Assembly (NCBI RefSeq): GCF_001427305.1 | Contig: NZ_LMFZ01000012.1 | Coordinates: 124,001-188,000 of the forward strand | Reading direction: 5' to 3' | Length of the DNA stretch: 64,000 bases | Source of the DNA: Duganella sp. Root1480D1 | GTDB lineage: Bacteria > Pseudomonadota > Gammaproteobacteria > Burkholderiales > Burkholderiaceae_D | Shown: positions 17,356 to 25,026 of the stretch, in pieces | Layout of the letters: every line of letters starts with the position of its first letter | How positions within the stretch are numbered: the stretch's first letter is position 1 | Notes under the pieces: generated by a model | Told to the model about the DNA's origin: nothing | Databases searched by the model: none | The model's input: only the letters and a program-made list of their open reading frames with translations | Translations under genes and position numbers: made by a program

Positions 17356-18957
17356 ATGCGAGCCCCGCTCCGCCTGGCGGCATGCGCCGCCGCGCTTGCC
17401 CATGCACTGCCCGCGCACGCCGCGCTGGTGGAAAACCTGACCACCAGCGTGGTGGCCATGTCGCTCGGAAACGCCGTGACGGCCGACCCGCCCGGCATCG
17501 ACTCCGTGCACTTCAACCCCGCCGGGCTGGCGCGCCTGCAGGGCGACAGCATGCAGCACACGGCGTTTGGCGCCTCGATCCGCGCCAGCGCCAGCTTCTC
17601 GGCGCCGGCCGGCTTCGACATCGGCGGCTGGAAGGACGATCCGGTCAGCGGCACCCGCACGGGCCCGATGCGGCAAGCCATGTATGTGCCGGCCTACGGC
17701 ATGCCGGGCTGGCGCCTGCCCGGCGTGATCGTGCCGACCTTCGGCTTCGCCTGGAACAATCCCGGCTCGCCCTGGACCTTCGCCACCAATTCCTATATGG
17801 CGCAGGCGATCAGCCTTGACCGCACCAAGGACCCGGACGACCCGGGCCGCTTCGACGGCCGCCAGATCCAGTTGCAACGGCTGGTATGGGCTTCGCCGGC
17901 CGTCGGCTACAAGTATTCGGACACGCTGCGCTTCGGCGCTGCCGTGCCGATTGCGCACTCGGCCTTCGTGGTCGATACGCATATGCGCTTCCCCAACCAG
18001 CTGCTGGGCATCTTCGGCAAGCTGCAGGAAGGCTGGTGCCCGGAAGAAGGCGGCAACATCATCGACACCTTCGGCTTTGGCCTGTGCGGCGGCGGCAAGG
18101 CCGGCATGGTCAATCCGTTCAAGAAGGCTGCCGCGATGCGGCTGGAAATGACCTCGCCGGTCGATCCGACGCTGAACCTGGGCCTGCTGTGGGAACCGCA
18201 GCCGTGGTTTGCACTGGGCGTGGTCTACCAGGGCGGTTCGAAGACCCGCTACACCGGGCATTACACCTTCGAGACCGAGCCGATGCTGCGCAACTTCGTC
18301 AAGGGCCTCAATTCCAGCCTGTTCGGTCCCGTGGCAGGCGCCATCCTTGGCCTGCCGCAGTCGATCCCGGAAGTCCAGCACGGCAATATGTCGGCCAGCA
18401 TTCCCTTCCCTTCGCACCTGCAGGTCGGCGTCAAGTTCAAGCCGCTGCGCTACGTGCAGCTGAACGTGGATGCCAGCTATGCGCGCTGGAGCGACTGGAA
18501 CCAGCTGGTGTTCGAATTCGACCAGAGCATCAAGCTGCTGGAAGTGGCGCGCCTGTACGGCGTTCCCGATTCGAGCAAGCTGAAAATCCCGCGCGGCTAC
18601 AAGAGCGTGCTGAATATGGGCTACGGCCTGCAGCTGTTTCCGTTTGAAGGCATGGCGCTGCGCCTTGGCTACGAGCCGCGCAAGTCGTCAGTCCCGGCCA
18701 ACAAGATCGACCTGATCGCGCCACTGCCGGACACCAAGCTGTTCAGCGTAGGGCTGAACTGGCGCATCAGTAAGAAGTATGAGCTGAACCTGGCCGGCTC
18801 CTACATGAAGGGCAAGTTCAACGCGCCGGCCGAAACCTCGGACAACATGAACAGCAGCAAATTCCTCAACATCATCTACAACCCTTATGCCGGCCAGGAC
18901 GTGGCTGGCGATATCAAAGTCCGGTACGCCGGATTCAGTCTTGTTGAACATTTCTAG
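17356..18957 (+). CDS. OmpP1/FadL-family outer-membrane protein (FilD-like position)
   Basis: This 533-residue protein has a signal peptide and the FadL-family opening S-L-G-N-A-V-T-A-D-P-P-G-I-D-S-V-H-F-N-P-A-G-L-A. Fourteen or so beta strands and a terminal Phe (V-E-H-F) follow. FadL proteins let hydrophobic molecules cross the outer membrane by lateral opening. The C-terminal part (G-L-N-W-R-I-S-K-K-Y-E-L-N) fits the barrel. It lies 10 nt after the previous gene. In this operon it may carry a lipid or other hydrophobic ligand, or be part of a surface assembly; the sequence does not decide. Confidence 0.85.
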   Translation: MRAPLRLAACAAALAHALPAHAALVENLTTSVVAMSLGNAVTADPPGIDSVHFNPAGLARLQGDSMQHTAFGASIRASASFSAPAGFDIGGWKDDPVSGTRTGPMRQAMYVPAYGMPGWRLPGVIVPTFGFAWNNPGSPWTFATNSYMAQAISLDRTKDPDDPGRFDGRQIQLQRLVWASPAVGYKYSDTLRFGAAVPIAHSAFVVDTHMRFPNQLLGIFGKLQEGWCPEEGGNIIDTFGFGLCGGGKAGMVNPFKKAAAMRLEMTSPVDPTLNLGLLWEPQPWFALGVVYQGGSKTRYTGHYTFETEPMLRNFVKGLNSSLFGPVAGAILGLPQSIPEVQHGNMSASIPFPSHLQVGVKFKPLRYVQLNVDASYARWSDWNQLVFEFDQSIKLLEVARLYGVPDSSKLKIPRGYKSVLNMGYGLQLFPFEGMALRLGYEPRKSSVPANKIDLIAPLPDTKLFSVGLNWRISKKYELNLAGSYMKGKFNAPAETSDNMNSSKFLNIIYNPYAGQDVAGDIKVRYAGFSLVEHF

Positions 18958-18968
18958 GAGCGCACGAG

Positions 18969-19502
18969 ATGAAAAAACTCGCGACAATGATCGCCGCCCT
19001 GGCCATCGGGGGCACAGTGCATGCGGCGCCGGTTCCGGCCGCGAAACAGGAGTTGGTCAACCGCGTGCTGCAGCTTTGGCACCCGGAGAGCATCGGCGAA
19101 TCGATGCTGCAAGCGCCGGTGGGCGACGCCGTGCAGCAGGCGCGCGCCGTGCTGCAGGGCCGCGTTTCGCCGGAAAAGCGCGACGCTGCGCTGAAGGAGA
19201 TCGTGGCCGATGCACGCCAGTTCATGGACCAGAACAAGCCGCTGGCGCAGGCCAGCGCGCAAAAGCTGGTCGGCACCACGGTGGCCCCGCTGCTGGCCGA
19301 GCGCTTCACCGATGACGAGCTGCGCCAGATCATCACCATCCTCGAATCGCCGGTGAAGAAGAAGTTCGAAGCCATGGTGCCCGAGCTGCAGAAGAAGCTG
19401 GGCGAAGGCGTTGCCGCCGATACGCGTGCCGTGATGGATCCCAAGCTGCAGGAACTGCAGCAGCGCATCGGCATGCGCCTGCGCAGTGCGGTGACACCAT
19501 AA
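18969..19502 (+). CDS. DUF2059-like secreted protein (FilE-like position)
   Basis: The 177-residue protein has a signal peptide (cleaved near V-H-A-A) and an all-helical mature part with F-T-D-D-E-L-R-Q-I-I-T-I-L-E-S-P-V-K-K-K-F near 113-133. That resembles the DUF2059 core (helical F-T-x-x-E-L ... F-Y-x-S-P-x-G-K). It is probably a periplasmic helper protein. AGGAG lies 9 nt before the ATG, and the gap to the FadL-like gene is 11 nt. Family assignment is tentative. Confidence 0.72.
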   Translation: MKKLATMIAALAIGGTVHAAPVPAAKQELVNRVLQLWHPESIGESMLQAPVGDAVQQARAVLQGRVSPEKRDAALKEIVADARQFMDQNKPLAQASAQKLVGTTVAPLLAERFTDDELRQIITILESPVKKKFEAMVPELQKKLGEGVAADTRAVMDPKLQELQQRIGMRLRSAVTP

Positions 19503-19517
19503 GCGGGAGCACAGGCC

Positions 19518-20480
19518 ATGAGCTATTCTTCGGCTCTTCACCTGGTGCGCGGTGTGAAATCGCGCCTTTCCCACTCCGGCGTTGAAGCGGAGGCGCTGTT
19601 CGAGCTGGCCGGCCTGAATGAAGGCGACGGCCTGGCCTGCGACGCGCTGACGCTGTCGGACAAACTCAGCCACCTGTGGGAACTGGTGGTTGAACATTCC
19701 GGCGATCCGCTGATCGGCCTGAAGGTTTCCACCCCGCACCGCCTGGGCTGGCTGGGCGTGATGGGGCACATCATGCTGCTGTCACCGACCGTGCAAAGCA
19801 CGATCGAGCGCTGTCACGGCCACACGCGGGTAGGCATCCTGCTGCCCGGCTTGCAGCGCGTGGTGCCGCGCCAGCGCTACGACTTCGTGTGGTGCGTGCT
19901 GCTGCGCACCCTGCGCTGCGCGTCCGGCCGCGACGACGCGGTGCCGGTGAAGGTGGAATACGCCTTTCCGGAACCGGCCAATTCGGCATTCTTCGAAAAC
20001 ACCTTTGGCTGCCCGGTGCATTTCAACCGGCCGCACAATGTGATGGAGTTTTCCGATACCGACATGGTGGCGGCGCTGCCCCATGGCGGCATGCCGCCGC
20101 CGGGCGGGCCACAGCCGATCCTGGCGCAACTGGCCGAGGCGCAGCCGCCTGCCTTCACGGCCCGGGTGCAGGAAATCCTCGCTTCGCTGCTGCCGAAAGG
20201 GCCGCCGCATCGCGATGCCGTGGCCAATTTGCTGGCCATGAGCGAGCGTACCTTGCAGCGCCGCCTGGCCGAGGAAGGCACCAGCTTTTCCGCCGTGGTG
20301 GACGACACCCGGCGCGCCCTGGCGCGGCAATCGCTTGAAGCTGGCGAACTGTCGCTGAAGATGCTCAGCTTCCAATTGGGCTTTTCCGAACCGAGCGCGT
20401 TTTACCGGGCCTGCAAGCGCTGGTTCGGCATGACGCCGTCCGACCTGGCCAATCATGGAGAAAAACATGGCATGGTATAA
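19518..20480 (+). CDS. AraC-family transcriptional regulator
   Basis: This 320-residue protein has an N-terminal 'arabinose-binding-like' domain of the OruR/ArgR-like AraC subgroup (about residues 20-200; T-P-H-R-L-G-W-L-G-V-M-G) and a C-terminal AraC double helix-turn-helix (M-S-E-R-T-L-Q-R-R-L-A-E-E-G-T-S-F near 249; L-G-F-S-E-P-S-A-F-Y-R-A-C-K-R-W-F-G near 291). It sits inside the right fil-like operon and overlaps the next gene by 14 nt, so it probably controls this locus, possibly itself. The ligand is unknown; despite the domain name nothing links it to arabinose. Confidence 0.9.
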   Translation: MSYSSALHLVRGVKSRLSHSGVEAEALFELAGLNEGDGLACDALTLSDKLSHLWELVVEHSGDPLIGLKVSTPHRLGWLGVMGHIMLLSPTVQSTIERCHGHTRVGILLPGLQRVVPRQRYDFVWCVLLRTLRCASGRDDAVPVKVEYAFPEPANSAFFENTFGCPVHFNRPHNVMEFSDTDMVAALPHGGMPPPGGPQPILAQLAEAQPPAFTARVQEILASLLPKGPPHRDAVANLLAMSERTLQRRLAEEGTSFSAVVDDTRRALARQSLEAGELSLKMLSFQLGFSEPSAFYRACKRWFGMTPSDLANHGEKHGMV

Positions 20481-21171
20481 AGCGGAGCATCCTGCGCAAC
20501 TGTTTGGCCAGTTGCTGGTCAAGCACAAGCTGGTCACTGAAGAACAGCTTCAGAGCGCAATCGAACACCAGCGGCAGACCGGCCAGCGCCTTGGCGAAAT
20601 TTTCGCCGAATGGGACCTGGTGACGCACCAGCATGTGCAGGACATCCTGCTCAAGCAGCGTCGCGTGCGCATGGCGGCGGCGCTAATCGGAGCAATCTTT
20701 GCGCCGCTGGAAGCGTATGCCGCCGAAACGCTGGCGGCTGCGCCGGCAGCCATCAGCGCGCCTGCGGCAATCCTGCCGCGCGAGGGTTCGCTTGCCGCGC
20801 TGGCCGAGAGCGAACTGGATGCGGTGACCGCCCAGGGCCTGGATGAAGAGCTGGTGCGGCAGGTGCGCGAGCAGCTGAAGCGCAATGGCGTGGAAGTGAG
20901 CGGCGACCTGGCCAAGCTGGTCAATCCGGTGCTGGGGCTGGTGGAATCGGACGTCAGCATGCATAACGTGGTGTATGCGCCGAACCGCGCAGCAACCACC
21001 GTCAATCCGGACGGCTCGCTGTCGCTGAACCTGCCGACCACGATTGGCGAAATCAACTTCAACAACATCCGCCTGCACGGCGCAGCGGCAGGCGGGCCGA
21101 CGTTCGGCAGTATCTCGATCCGCGGCATCGACCTGACCGGCACCGTCATCACACTGGCGCTCAAACGATGA
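20467..21171 (+). CDS. MshEN-like c-di-GMP-binding N-terminus fused to internal signal peptide and fil-type secreted tail
   Basis: This 234-residue protein has three parts. Residues 12-35 and 41-64 are two 24-residue repeats of the form (R)-L/F-G-x2-h-h-x4-h-x4-L-x3-L-x2-Q with a 5-residue spacer, the layout of the MshEN (GspE-N) c-di-GMP-binding domain. Motif II keeps the Arg41-Leu-Gly start; motif I has Leu12 instead of Arg. Residues 65-85 look like a signal peptide or anchor (R-R-V-R-M, then hydrophobic, then A-Y-A). The rest has L-A-E-S-E-L-D-A-V-T-A-Q-G-L and a beta end, like the secreted paralogues. GGAG lies 6 nt before the ATG at 20467. No ATPase domain is present. Confidence 0.75.
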   Translation: MAWYKAEHPAQLFGQLLVKHKLVTEEQLQSAIEHQRQTGQRLGEIFAEWDLVTHQHVQDILLKQRRVRMAAALIGAIFAPLEAYAAETLAAAPAAISAPAAILPREGSLAALAESELDAVTAQGLDEELVRQVREQLKRNGVEVSGDLAKLVNPVLGLVESDVSMHNVVYAPNRAATTVNPDGSLSLNLPTTIGEINFNNIRLHGAAAGGPTFGSISIRGIDLTGTVITLALKR

Positions 21172-21800
21172 AGACCACCGCCGCTGTCGCCGCGCTCGCC
21201 ACCACCATCGTCACGGCCCTCGCCGCGCCCGGCACGGCAAGCGCCGCCGCTGCGCCGCTGGCGCCCGACGTGTCCGCACTTGCCAGCGGCACCATCCAGG
21301 TGGCGGAAGCGCCAAGCGCCGGCCTGCCCGGCAAGGCCTTTACCGCCTGGACGCTGGTCCAGGCCAGCGTCCCACGCCTGTGCGCACTGGTGCAGGACTA
21401 CGCCTCCTACTCCTCCTACATGCCAAACACGAAAAGTGCGCAGCCGGTTGGCGAAGGAGATGGCTACGTCCTGGTCGACATGACACTCGATCTCCCGCTA
21501 GGCCAGCAGAAGAAATATCGCCTGCGCCTCGAACAGCAGCAGCAACCCGACACGACCCAATGCAAACTCGCCTGGCGCCTGGTCCCCACCGGCCTGGCGC
21601 CAGCAGACACCATCGCCGACACCACCGGCTATTGGCTCTTCACCCCGATCCAGGGCGAAGGCGGCAAAACGCTGATCGAATACCATGTGTACGCCGACCC
21701 CGGCCCCGTACCCTACGGCTTCGGCTGGATCGTCGAGATGATGAGCAAGCGCAGCCTCCCGCGCACGCTGGAAGCCGTGCGCGCGCAAGCGGCCAGGTAG
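21168..21800 (+). CDS. Secreted START/SRPBCC-domain protein
   Basis: This 210-residue protein has a long Ala/Thr-rich signal peptide (cleaved near A-S-A-A-A) and a SRPBCC/polyketide cyclase-like START fold. Signs are F-T-A-W-T-L-V-Q-A-S-V-P-R-L-C-A-L-V-Q-D-Y-A-S-Y at about 64-87 and the closing helix near R-S-L-P-R-T-L-E-A-V-R-A-Q. Such folds bind hydrophobic ligands. Its ATG overlaps the previous stop (ATGA), so it is the last gene of the right fil-like operon. With a FadL-like barrel in the same operon, handling of a lipid ligand is possible, but this is inference. Confidence 0.8.
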   Translation: MKTTAAVAALATTIVTALAAPGTASAAAAPLAPDVSALASGTIQVAEAPSAGLPGKAFTAWTLVQASVPRLCALVQDYASYSSYMPNTKSAQPVGEGDGYVLVDMTLDLPLGQQKKYRLRLEQQQQPDTTQCKLAWRLVPTGLAPADTIADTTGYWLFTPIQGEGGKTLIEYHVYADPGPVPYGFGWIVEMMSKRSLPRTLEAVRAQAAR

Positions 21801-21816
21801 GCGGCAGGCAGCGCAA

Positions 21817-22632
21817 TCAATCAACGCAACGGAACACGCCCCTCATTTTCGACCGCTGTTCGGCTGTCAGCCGCGCGGCGGTCGCATTGTAGATATAGTT
21901 TTCCTCTTCCCGCATCAGGAGGAAGCTGCCATCGGCCTGTTCGCTCCAGACCAGATAGCCGCAGTACGTATCGGCATTGGCAAAGCTCCCGGTGAAATCC
22001 ACCGCAGCATACGTACCCGGAGTGCCGTTTTGCGAGCTGCGATAAATCGTCACCTTTTTCAGCTCGCGCCGCTGCACGACGCCAGAGCGTGCAGCGCTGA
22101 ATGCAACGGCATCGCGCCACCCTTCGAACGTCCACTGCCGCCGCAGGCCTGCCCCGAGGCGCTCCCATGCCTCGGTATAGTGCGCAGCGTCTTTCTCGGC
22201 AAAGTAAGCCTTGCTCAATTCCTCAACGCGCGCCTTCTGCGAACCTGTGGGTTGCCATGATGGTGCGGCGCCGCCGGCCTTGGGCGGCACCAGCGACTGT
22301 TGCAGCGCCGTGTTCATGCGGCGGAATTCCTCCAGCATGCTGTCGCAGGCTTCCTTCTTCGCCTGGCACAGCGAATTCATTTTGATCGACACCTGGCCAT
22401 TTTCCATGACCACGGTGCGCCGCACAGCCGCGGGATGGGCAGGGTGGCCCGGCAGCGTGAAAGACCACAGCGTGCGGTTAGCCTTGTCGTCCGCAGTTGT
22501 CCAACTGCCCTCCTCGGAGACCGTGACGTCGCCGCGCGCTTTCAACGCCTCCAGCGCTGTGGCGGGTGAGGTGTAGCCGAAACCGTCCGGCGCTGCTGCC
22601 GATGCGGCCAGGATTATCAGGAGATCGATCAT
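21817..22632 (-). CDS. DUF4019-domain secreted protein
   Basis: This 271-residue protein has a short signal peptide (M-I-D-L-L-I-I-L-A-A-S-A-A-A). Its C-terminal half (about 140-265) matches the DUF4019 pattern: E-W-E-R-L-type helix, R-R-E-L-K-K-V-T-I-Y-R-S, then Y-A-A-V-D-F-T-G-S-F-A-N and a W-S-x-Q-x-D-G-S-F-L-L-M-R-E-E end. The N-terminal half is a separate unrecognised domain. Function is unknown. It is convergent with the START-like gene (16 nt apart) and divergent from the GntR regulator, with an operator-like site between them. Confidence 0.75.
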   Translation of the reverse strand: MIDLLIILAASAAAPDGFGYTSPATALEALKARGDVTVSEEGSWTTADDKANRTLWSFTLPGHPAHPAAVRRTVVMENGQVSIKMNSLCQAKKEACDSMLEEFRRMNTALQQSLVPPKAGGAAPSWQPTGSQKARVEELSKAYFAEKDAAHYTEAWERLGAGLRRQWTFEGWRDAVAFSAARSGVVQRRELKKVTIYRSSQNGTPGTYAAVDFTGSFANADTYCGYLVWSEQADGSFLLMREEENYIYNATAARLTAEQRSKMRGVFRCVD

Positions 22633-22686
22633 GTGTTGCAATATAGACCACGGCGCGACCAAAGGTCAATTGTGGTAGCATCCGGC

Positions 22687-22695
22687 GGTCTTACC
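22687..22695. promoter_or_regulatory. Candidate GntR/FadR-type operator
   Basis: GGTCTTACC has the GGT-N3-ACC core typical of sites bound by FadR-subfamily regulators such as PdhR and LldR. It lies 18 nt before the regulator's start codon and between two divergent genes, which fits autoregulation. The flanking bases (GC/AC) are not a perfect extended palindrome. Confidence 0.45.
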
Positions 22696-22713
22696 ACCAA
22701 ACCACGAGCCGCC

Positions 22714-23463
22714 ATGCCATCTGCCCAACGCCTGTCCGATGTCGTCGCCACGGAGCTGGAAACCCGTATCCTCGAAGGTTCGCTGAAGCCCGGCGACCGC
22801 CTGCCGTCCGAACGCGAGCTGGCGGTGGAACTGGGCGTGTCGCGCCCTTCCCTGCGCGGCGCCTTGCAGTCGCTGGTGGCCAAAGGCCTGCTGATCACAC
22901 GCCACGGAGGCGGCACGTTCGTGACCGATTCCATGCAGGCGGCGTTCACCGACCCATGGCAGCAAATGCTGAAAGACCATCCGGATATCCACGGCGATAT
23001 GCTGGAGTTCCGCCATATGCTGGAAGGCCAGGCGGCGCAACTGGCGGCCGAGCGCGGAACGGAAGAAGATTTCGCACGCATTCGCGCCTGCCATGAAGCG
23101 CTGGAGCGCGCCTTTACGGCGCAAGACCTTGAGCTGTGCATCAAGACCGACGTGGAATTCCACCAGGCGATCGCAGATGCTTCGCACAATGTGCTGATCG
23201 GGCATTTGAGTTCCAGCCTGCACAAGGTCATGGAAGGCCATGTGCAGAGCAACCTGGAATACCTGAATGCGCGCCCGGAATTGTGGGCGCAGCTCCAGGC
23301 ACAGCACCGTGCGATCTGGGATGCAGTGCGGGAGCGCAGGATGGATGTGGCAGGACGCGCTGCCCACCACCACCTGGATTTCGTGCAGCAAACCATGCGC
23401 GAAACCATGAAGAATGAGGGACGCCGCAGCGCGGCAACGCGGCGGCTGTCAGCCAACGCATAA
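22714..23463 (+). CDS. FadR/GntR-family transcriptional regulator (PdhR/LldR-like)
   Basis: The 249-residue protein has an N-terminal winged helix-turn-helix (about 8-76; L-P-S-E-R-E-L-A-V-E-L-G-V-S-R-P-S-L-R) and a C-terminal FCD ligand domain. The expected FCD metal residues are present: Asp/His in D-V-E-F-H-Q-A-I near 148-152, and a later H-R-A-I and H-H-H in the last helices. It resembles PdhR/LldR-type regulators that respond to pyruvate, lactate or similar carboxylates. The ATG at 22714 was chosen as the start of the wHTH. No metabolic target gene is adjacent except the divergent DUF4019 gene. Confidence 0.88.
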   Translation: MPSAQRLSDVVATELETRILEGSLKPGDRLPSERELAVELGVSRPSLRGALQSLVAKGLLITRHGGGTFVTDSMQAAFTDPWQQMLKDHPDIHGDMLEFRHMLEGQAAQLAAERGTEEDFARIRACHEALERAFTAQDLELCIKTDVEFHQAIADASHNVLIGHLSSSLHKVMEGHVQSNLEYLNARPELWAQLQAQHRAIWDAVRERRMDVAGRAAHHHLDFVQQTMRETMKNEGRRSAATRRLSANA

Positions 23464-23587
23464 GCTGTATTACTTCAGATGTGCCAGTTTCGGACTTAAG
23501 CTGACCGGCGTCCGACGACCGGCAACATTCCCCCGTAATGCAACGGTTGGCCCGTCCAACTGTGTACGGCGTTTCCGCTGAAATGAG

Positions 23588-23702
23588 CCGCTGTTTTCCG
23601 CTGTTTTCCGCTGTTTCCCGCTGTTTTTGAGGGAACCATCCGCGCGCGCCGCGATCCAAGAAAAAACAGCGGAAAACAGCGCGTTTCAGCGCAAAACAGC
23701 GG
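23588..23702. repeat. Inverted arrays of a 10-bp repeat
   Basis: Four copies of CCGCTGTTTT (with one C variant) run head to tail at an exact 10-bp period from 23588 to 23627. Four copies of the reverse complement AAAACAGCGG (one degenerate) run at the same period from 23663 to 23702. A further partial copy follows at 23706-23713. Copies 1 and 4 of each arm pair perfectly, giving about 33 of 40 possible pairs around a 35-nt loop. The element lies between two convergent genes and may act as a transcription barrier, a small structured RNA or a repeat family element. Confidence 0.85.
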
Positions 23703-23739
23703 AGGAAAACAGCATGAAAGACATAACGAGGGATGCGGA

Positions 23740-24402
23740 TCACATACTCGCGATCCAGTTTTCGAATTCCTTCGTCAGGCCCGGCGGATTTGCGCGGCTG
23801 GTTTGCACGGCAATTTCGTCATAATATTCAAGCTCATGCACGATGATGGGGATCGGTTTGGAGAATTTTTGTTCGATCATCCCGGATGCATGCAGCGCCT
23901 GAGCGATCCGCACGCAGGCCTCAACGAAGTAAGCCGTAATCCGGTCTGCTGTCTGCATACATTGGTCAAAGTCCGCGTCCTCTTCTTCATCCGTGTACCA
24001 GATTCCACTTGCTTTCAAATGAGCTTGCAGCAGCAACCCACCTTGAGTCCCCGGTTCGCCGATGAACTGCAGGTCGTTCTGGAGCCAAAAAGCGAAATTC
24101 CATTTCGCTTCTTCAGCATTTGATGCTGACAGGGCACTCGCGGTCGCCTGTGACAGGGTGTTGTAACCCAGCTGGAGAACGGGATATCGGGGGTCGTCGC
24201 CGATATCGAAGACATGGAACGAAAGCGCATAGATATCGGGGTCGGCATATGTGTCGACGTTCGCCAATACAGTGCAAATTTCATCGTAAGCGAATCTTTC
24301 AAAATCGTTCATATAGTGTGGCGGCGCCTGCGAGGAGCCGGGCACCATCTTTCCCAGGTATTCATAAGTTTGAGTTTCCAAAGCCAGACACAGTTTGAGC
24401 AT
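23740..24402 (-). CDS. Hypothetical cytoplasmic protein (DUF4303-like?)
   Basis: This 220-residue acidic protein has no signal peptide or membrane segment. The pattern of an N-terminal helix, I-Y-A-L-S-F-H-V-F-D-I-G-D-D, and K-W-N-F-A-F-W-L faintly recalls DUF4303/immunity-type proteins of polymorphic toxin loci, but I am not sure. The start is uncertain: 24402 overlaps the upstream Sel1 gene by 41 nt, while an ATG at 24348 has GGGAAAG before it. Base composition is clearly less GC-rich than the neighbouring core genes, suggesting acquisition. Confidence 0.65.
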   Translation of the reverse strand: MLKLCLALETQTYEYLGKMVPGSSQAPPHYMNDFERFAYDEICTVLANVDTYADPDIYALSFHVFDIGDDPRYPVLQLGYNTLSQATASALSASNAEEAKWNFAFWLQNDLQFIGEPGTQGGLLLQAHLKASGIWYTDEEEDADFDQCMQTADRITAYFVEACVRIAQALHASGMIEQKFSKPIPIIVHELEYYDEIAVQTSRANPPGLTKEFENWIASM

Positions 24403-24940
24403 CAGGAATCAACCATCTTGATGAATAAGGAAAGGCATTAATGTACTGCCTTGCGAGAGCCTCTGATTCCTGAACTTGGTCCCCCGATAGCAGTGCGATG
24501 ACCCGAGCAATCCCATTCGTAGTGTCATTCGCAGCTTCAAGGTCCGCCTGGTCTATCAATGGTGCGGCAGAATAGTTAGCCTCCGCACAGCGGTACCATG
24601 CATAAGCGGACACCAAGTCCCGTGTCACACCCTTCCCTTCTTCATACGCAGATGCCAGGTGCCATTGTGCTTCCCTATCTCCATTTTTTGCAGCAATAAC
24701 CCAGAGCGAAACCGCACGCTCTGGCTCAGACGCGCCGCCCAGGCCAAAGTAAAGCAGATAACCGAGGTTGTTATAAGCTGCTCGTACATTTTTCTTCGCT
24801 GCTACTCCCCAATGGGCGCGCGCTTCGGAATAGTCCTTGGCTCGGAAAGATTTCACCCCTTGGTCGTATTCTGATTCGTTCGACGTTGTAGCGCATCCAG
24901 CCAATAGAGCCAACGCAAACAAGATAGCTTTAGTTTTCAT
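24362..24940 (-). CDS. Sel1-like repeat lipoprotein
   Basis: The 192-residue protein has a lipoprotein signal (L-L-A-G-Cys16) and two to three Sel1-like helical repeats between about residues 25 and 130 (A-A-Y-N-N-L-G-Y-L-L-Y-F-G; A-Q-W-H-L-A-S-A-Y-E-E-G-K-G-V; A-Y-A-W-Y-R-C-A). Sel1 repeats mediate protein contacts. The C-terminal 60 residues have no recognised domain. Its 3' end overlaps the next gene's likely start. Like its neighbours it is less GC-rich than the core genome. Confidence 0.8.
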   Translation of the reverse strand: MKTKAILFALALLAGCATTSNESEYDQGVKSFRAKDYSEARAHWGVAAKKNVRAAYNNLGYLLYFGLGGASEPERAVSLWVIAAKNGDREAQWHLASAYEEGKGVTRDLVSAYAWYRCAEANYSAAPLIDQADLEAANDTTNGIARVIALLSGDQVQESEALARQYINAFPYSSRWLIPDAQTVSGFGNSNL

Positions 24941-25026
24941 TTTTTATTGAACGCGGATTCGAAACCGGTGGTGTCATAGCTGTAATTTTGAGGTGCTGCT
25001 GGTGTTCGACCATCGCCGACGCATGA

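Noticed and set aside
19518..20480. AraC-type protein as the arabinose-operon regulator
   Set aside because: Its arabinose-binding-like domain is a family name only. The gene sits inside the fil-like operon 13 kb from the nearest arabinose gene, while a LysR gene lies in the arabinose locus itself.
12439..21800. Chaperone-usher or type IV pilus operon
   Set aside because: No usher, PapD-like chaperone, prepilin or assembly ATPase is encoded. Only the historical fil label suggests a pilus.
23588..23713. CRISPR-like array
   Set aside because: The repeats are only 10 bp, contiguous without spacers, and arranged as inverted arrays. No cas gene is nearby.
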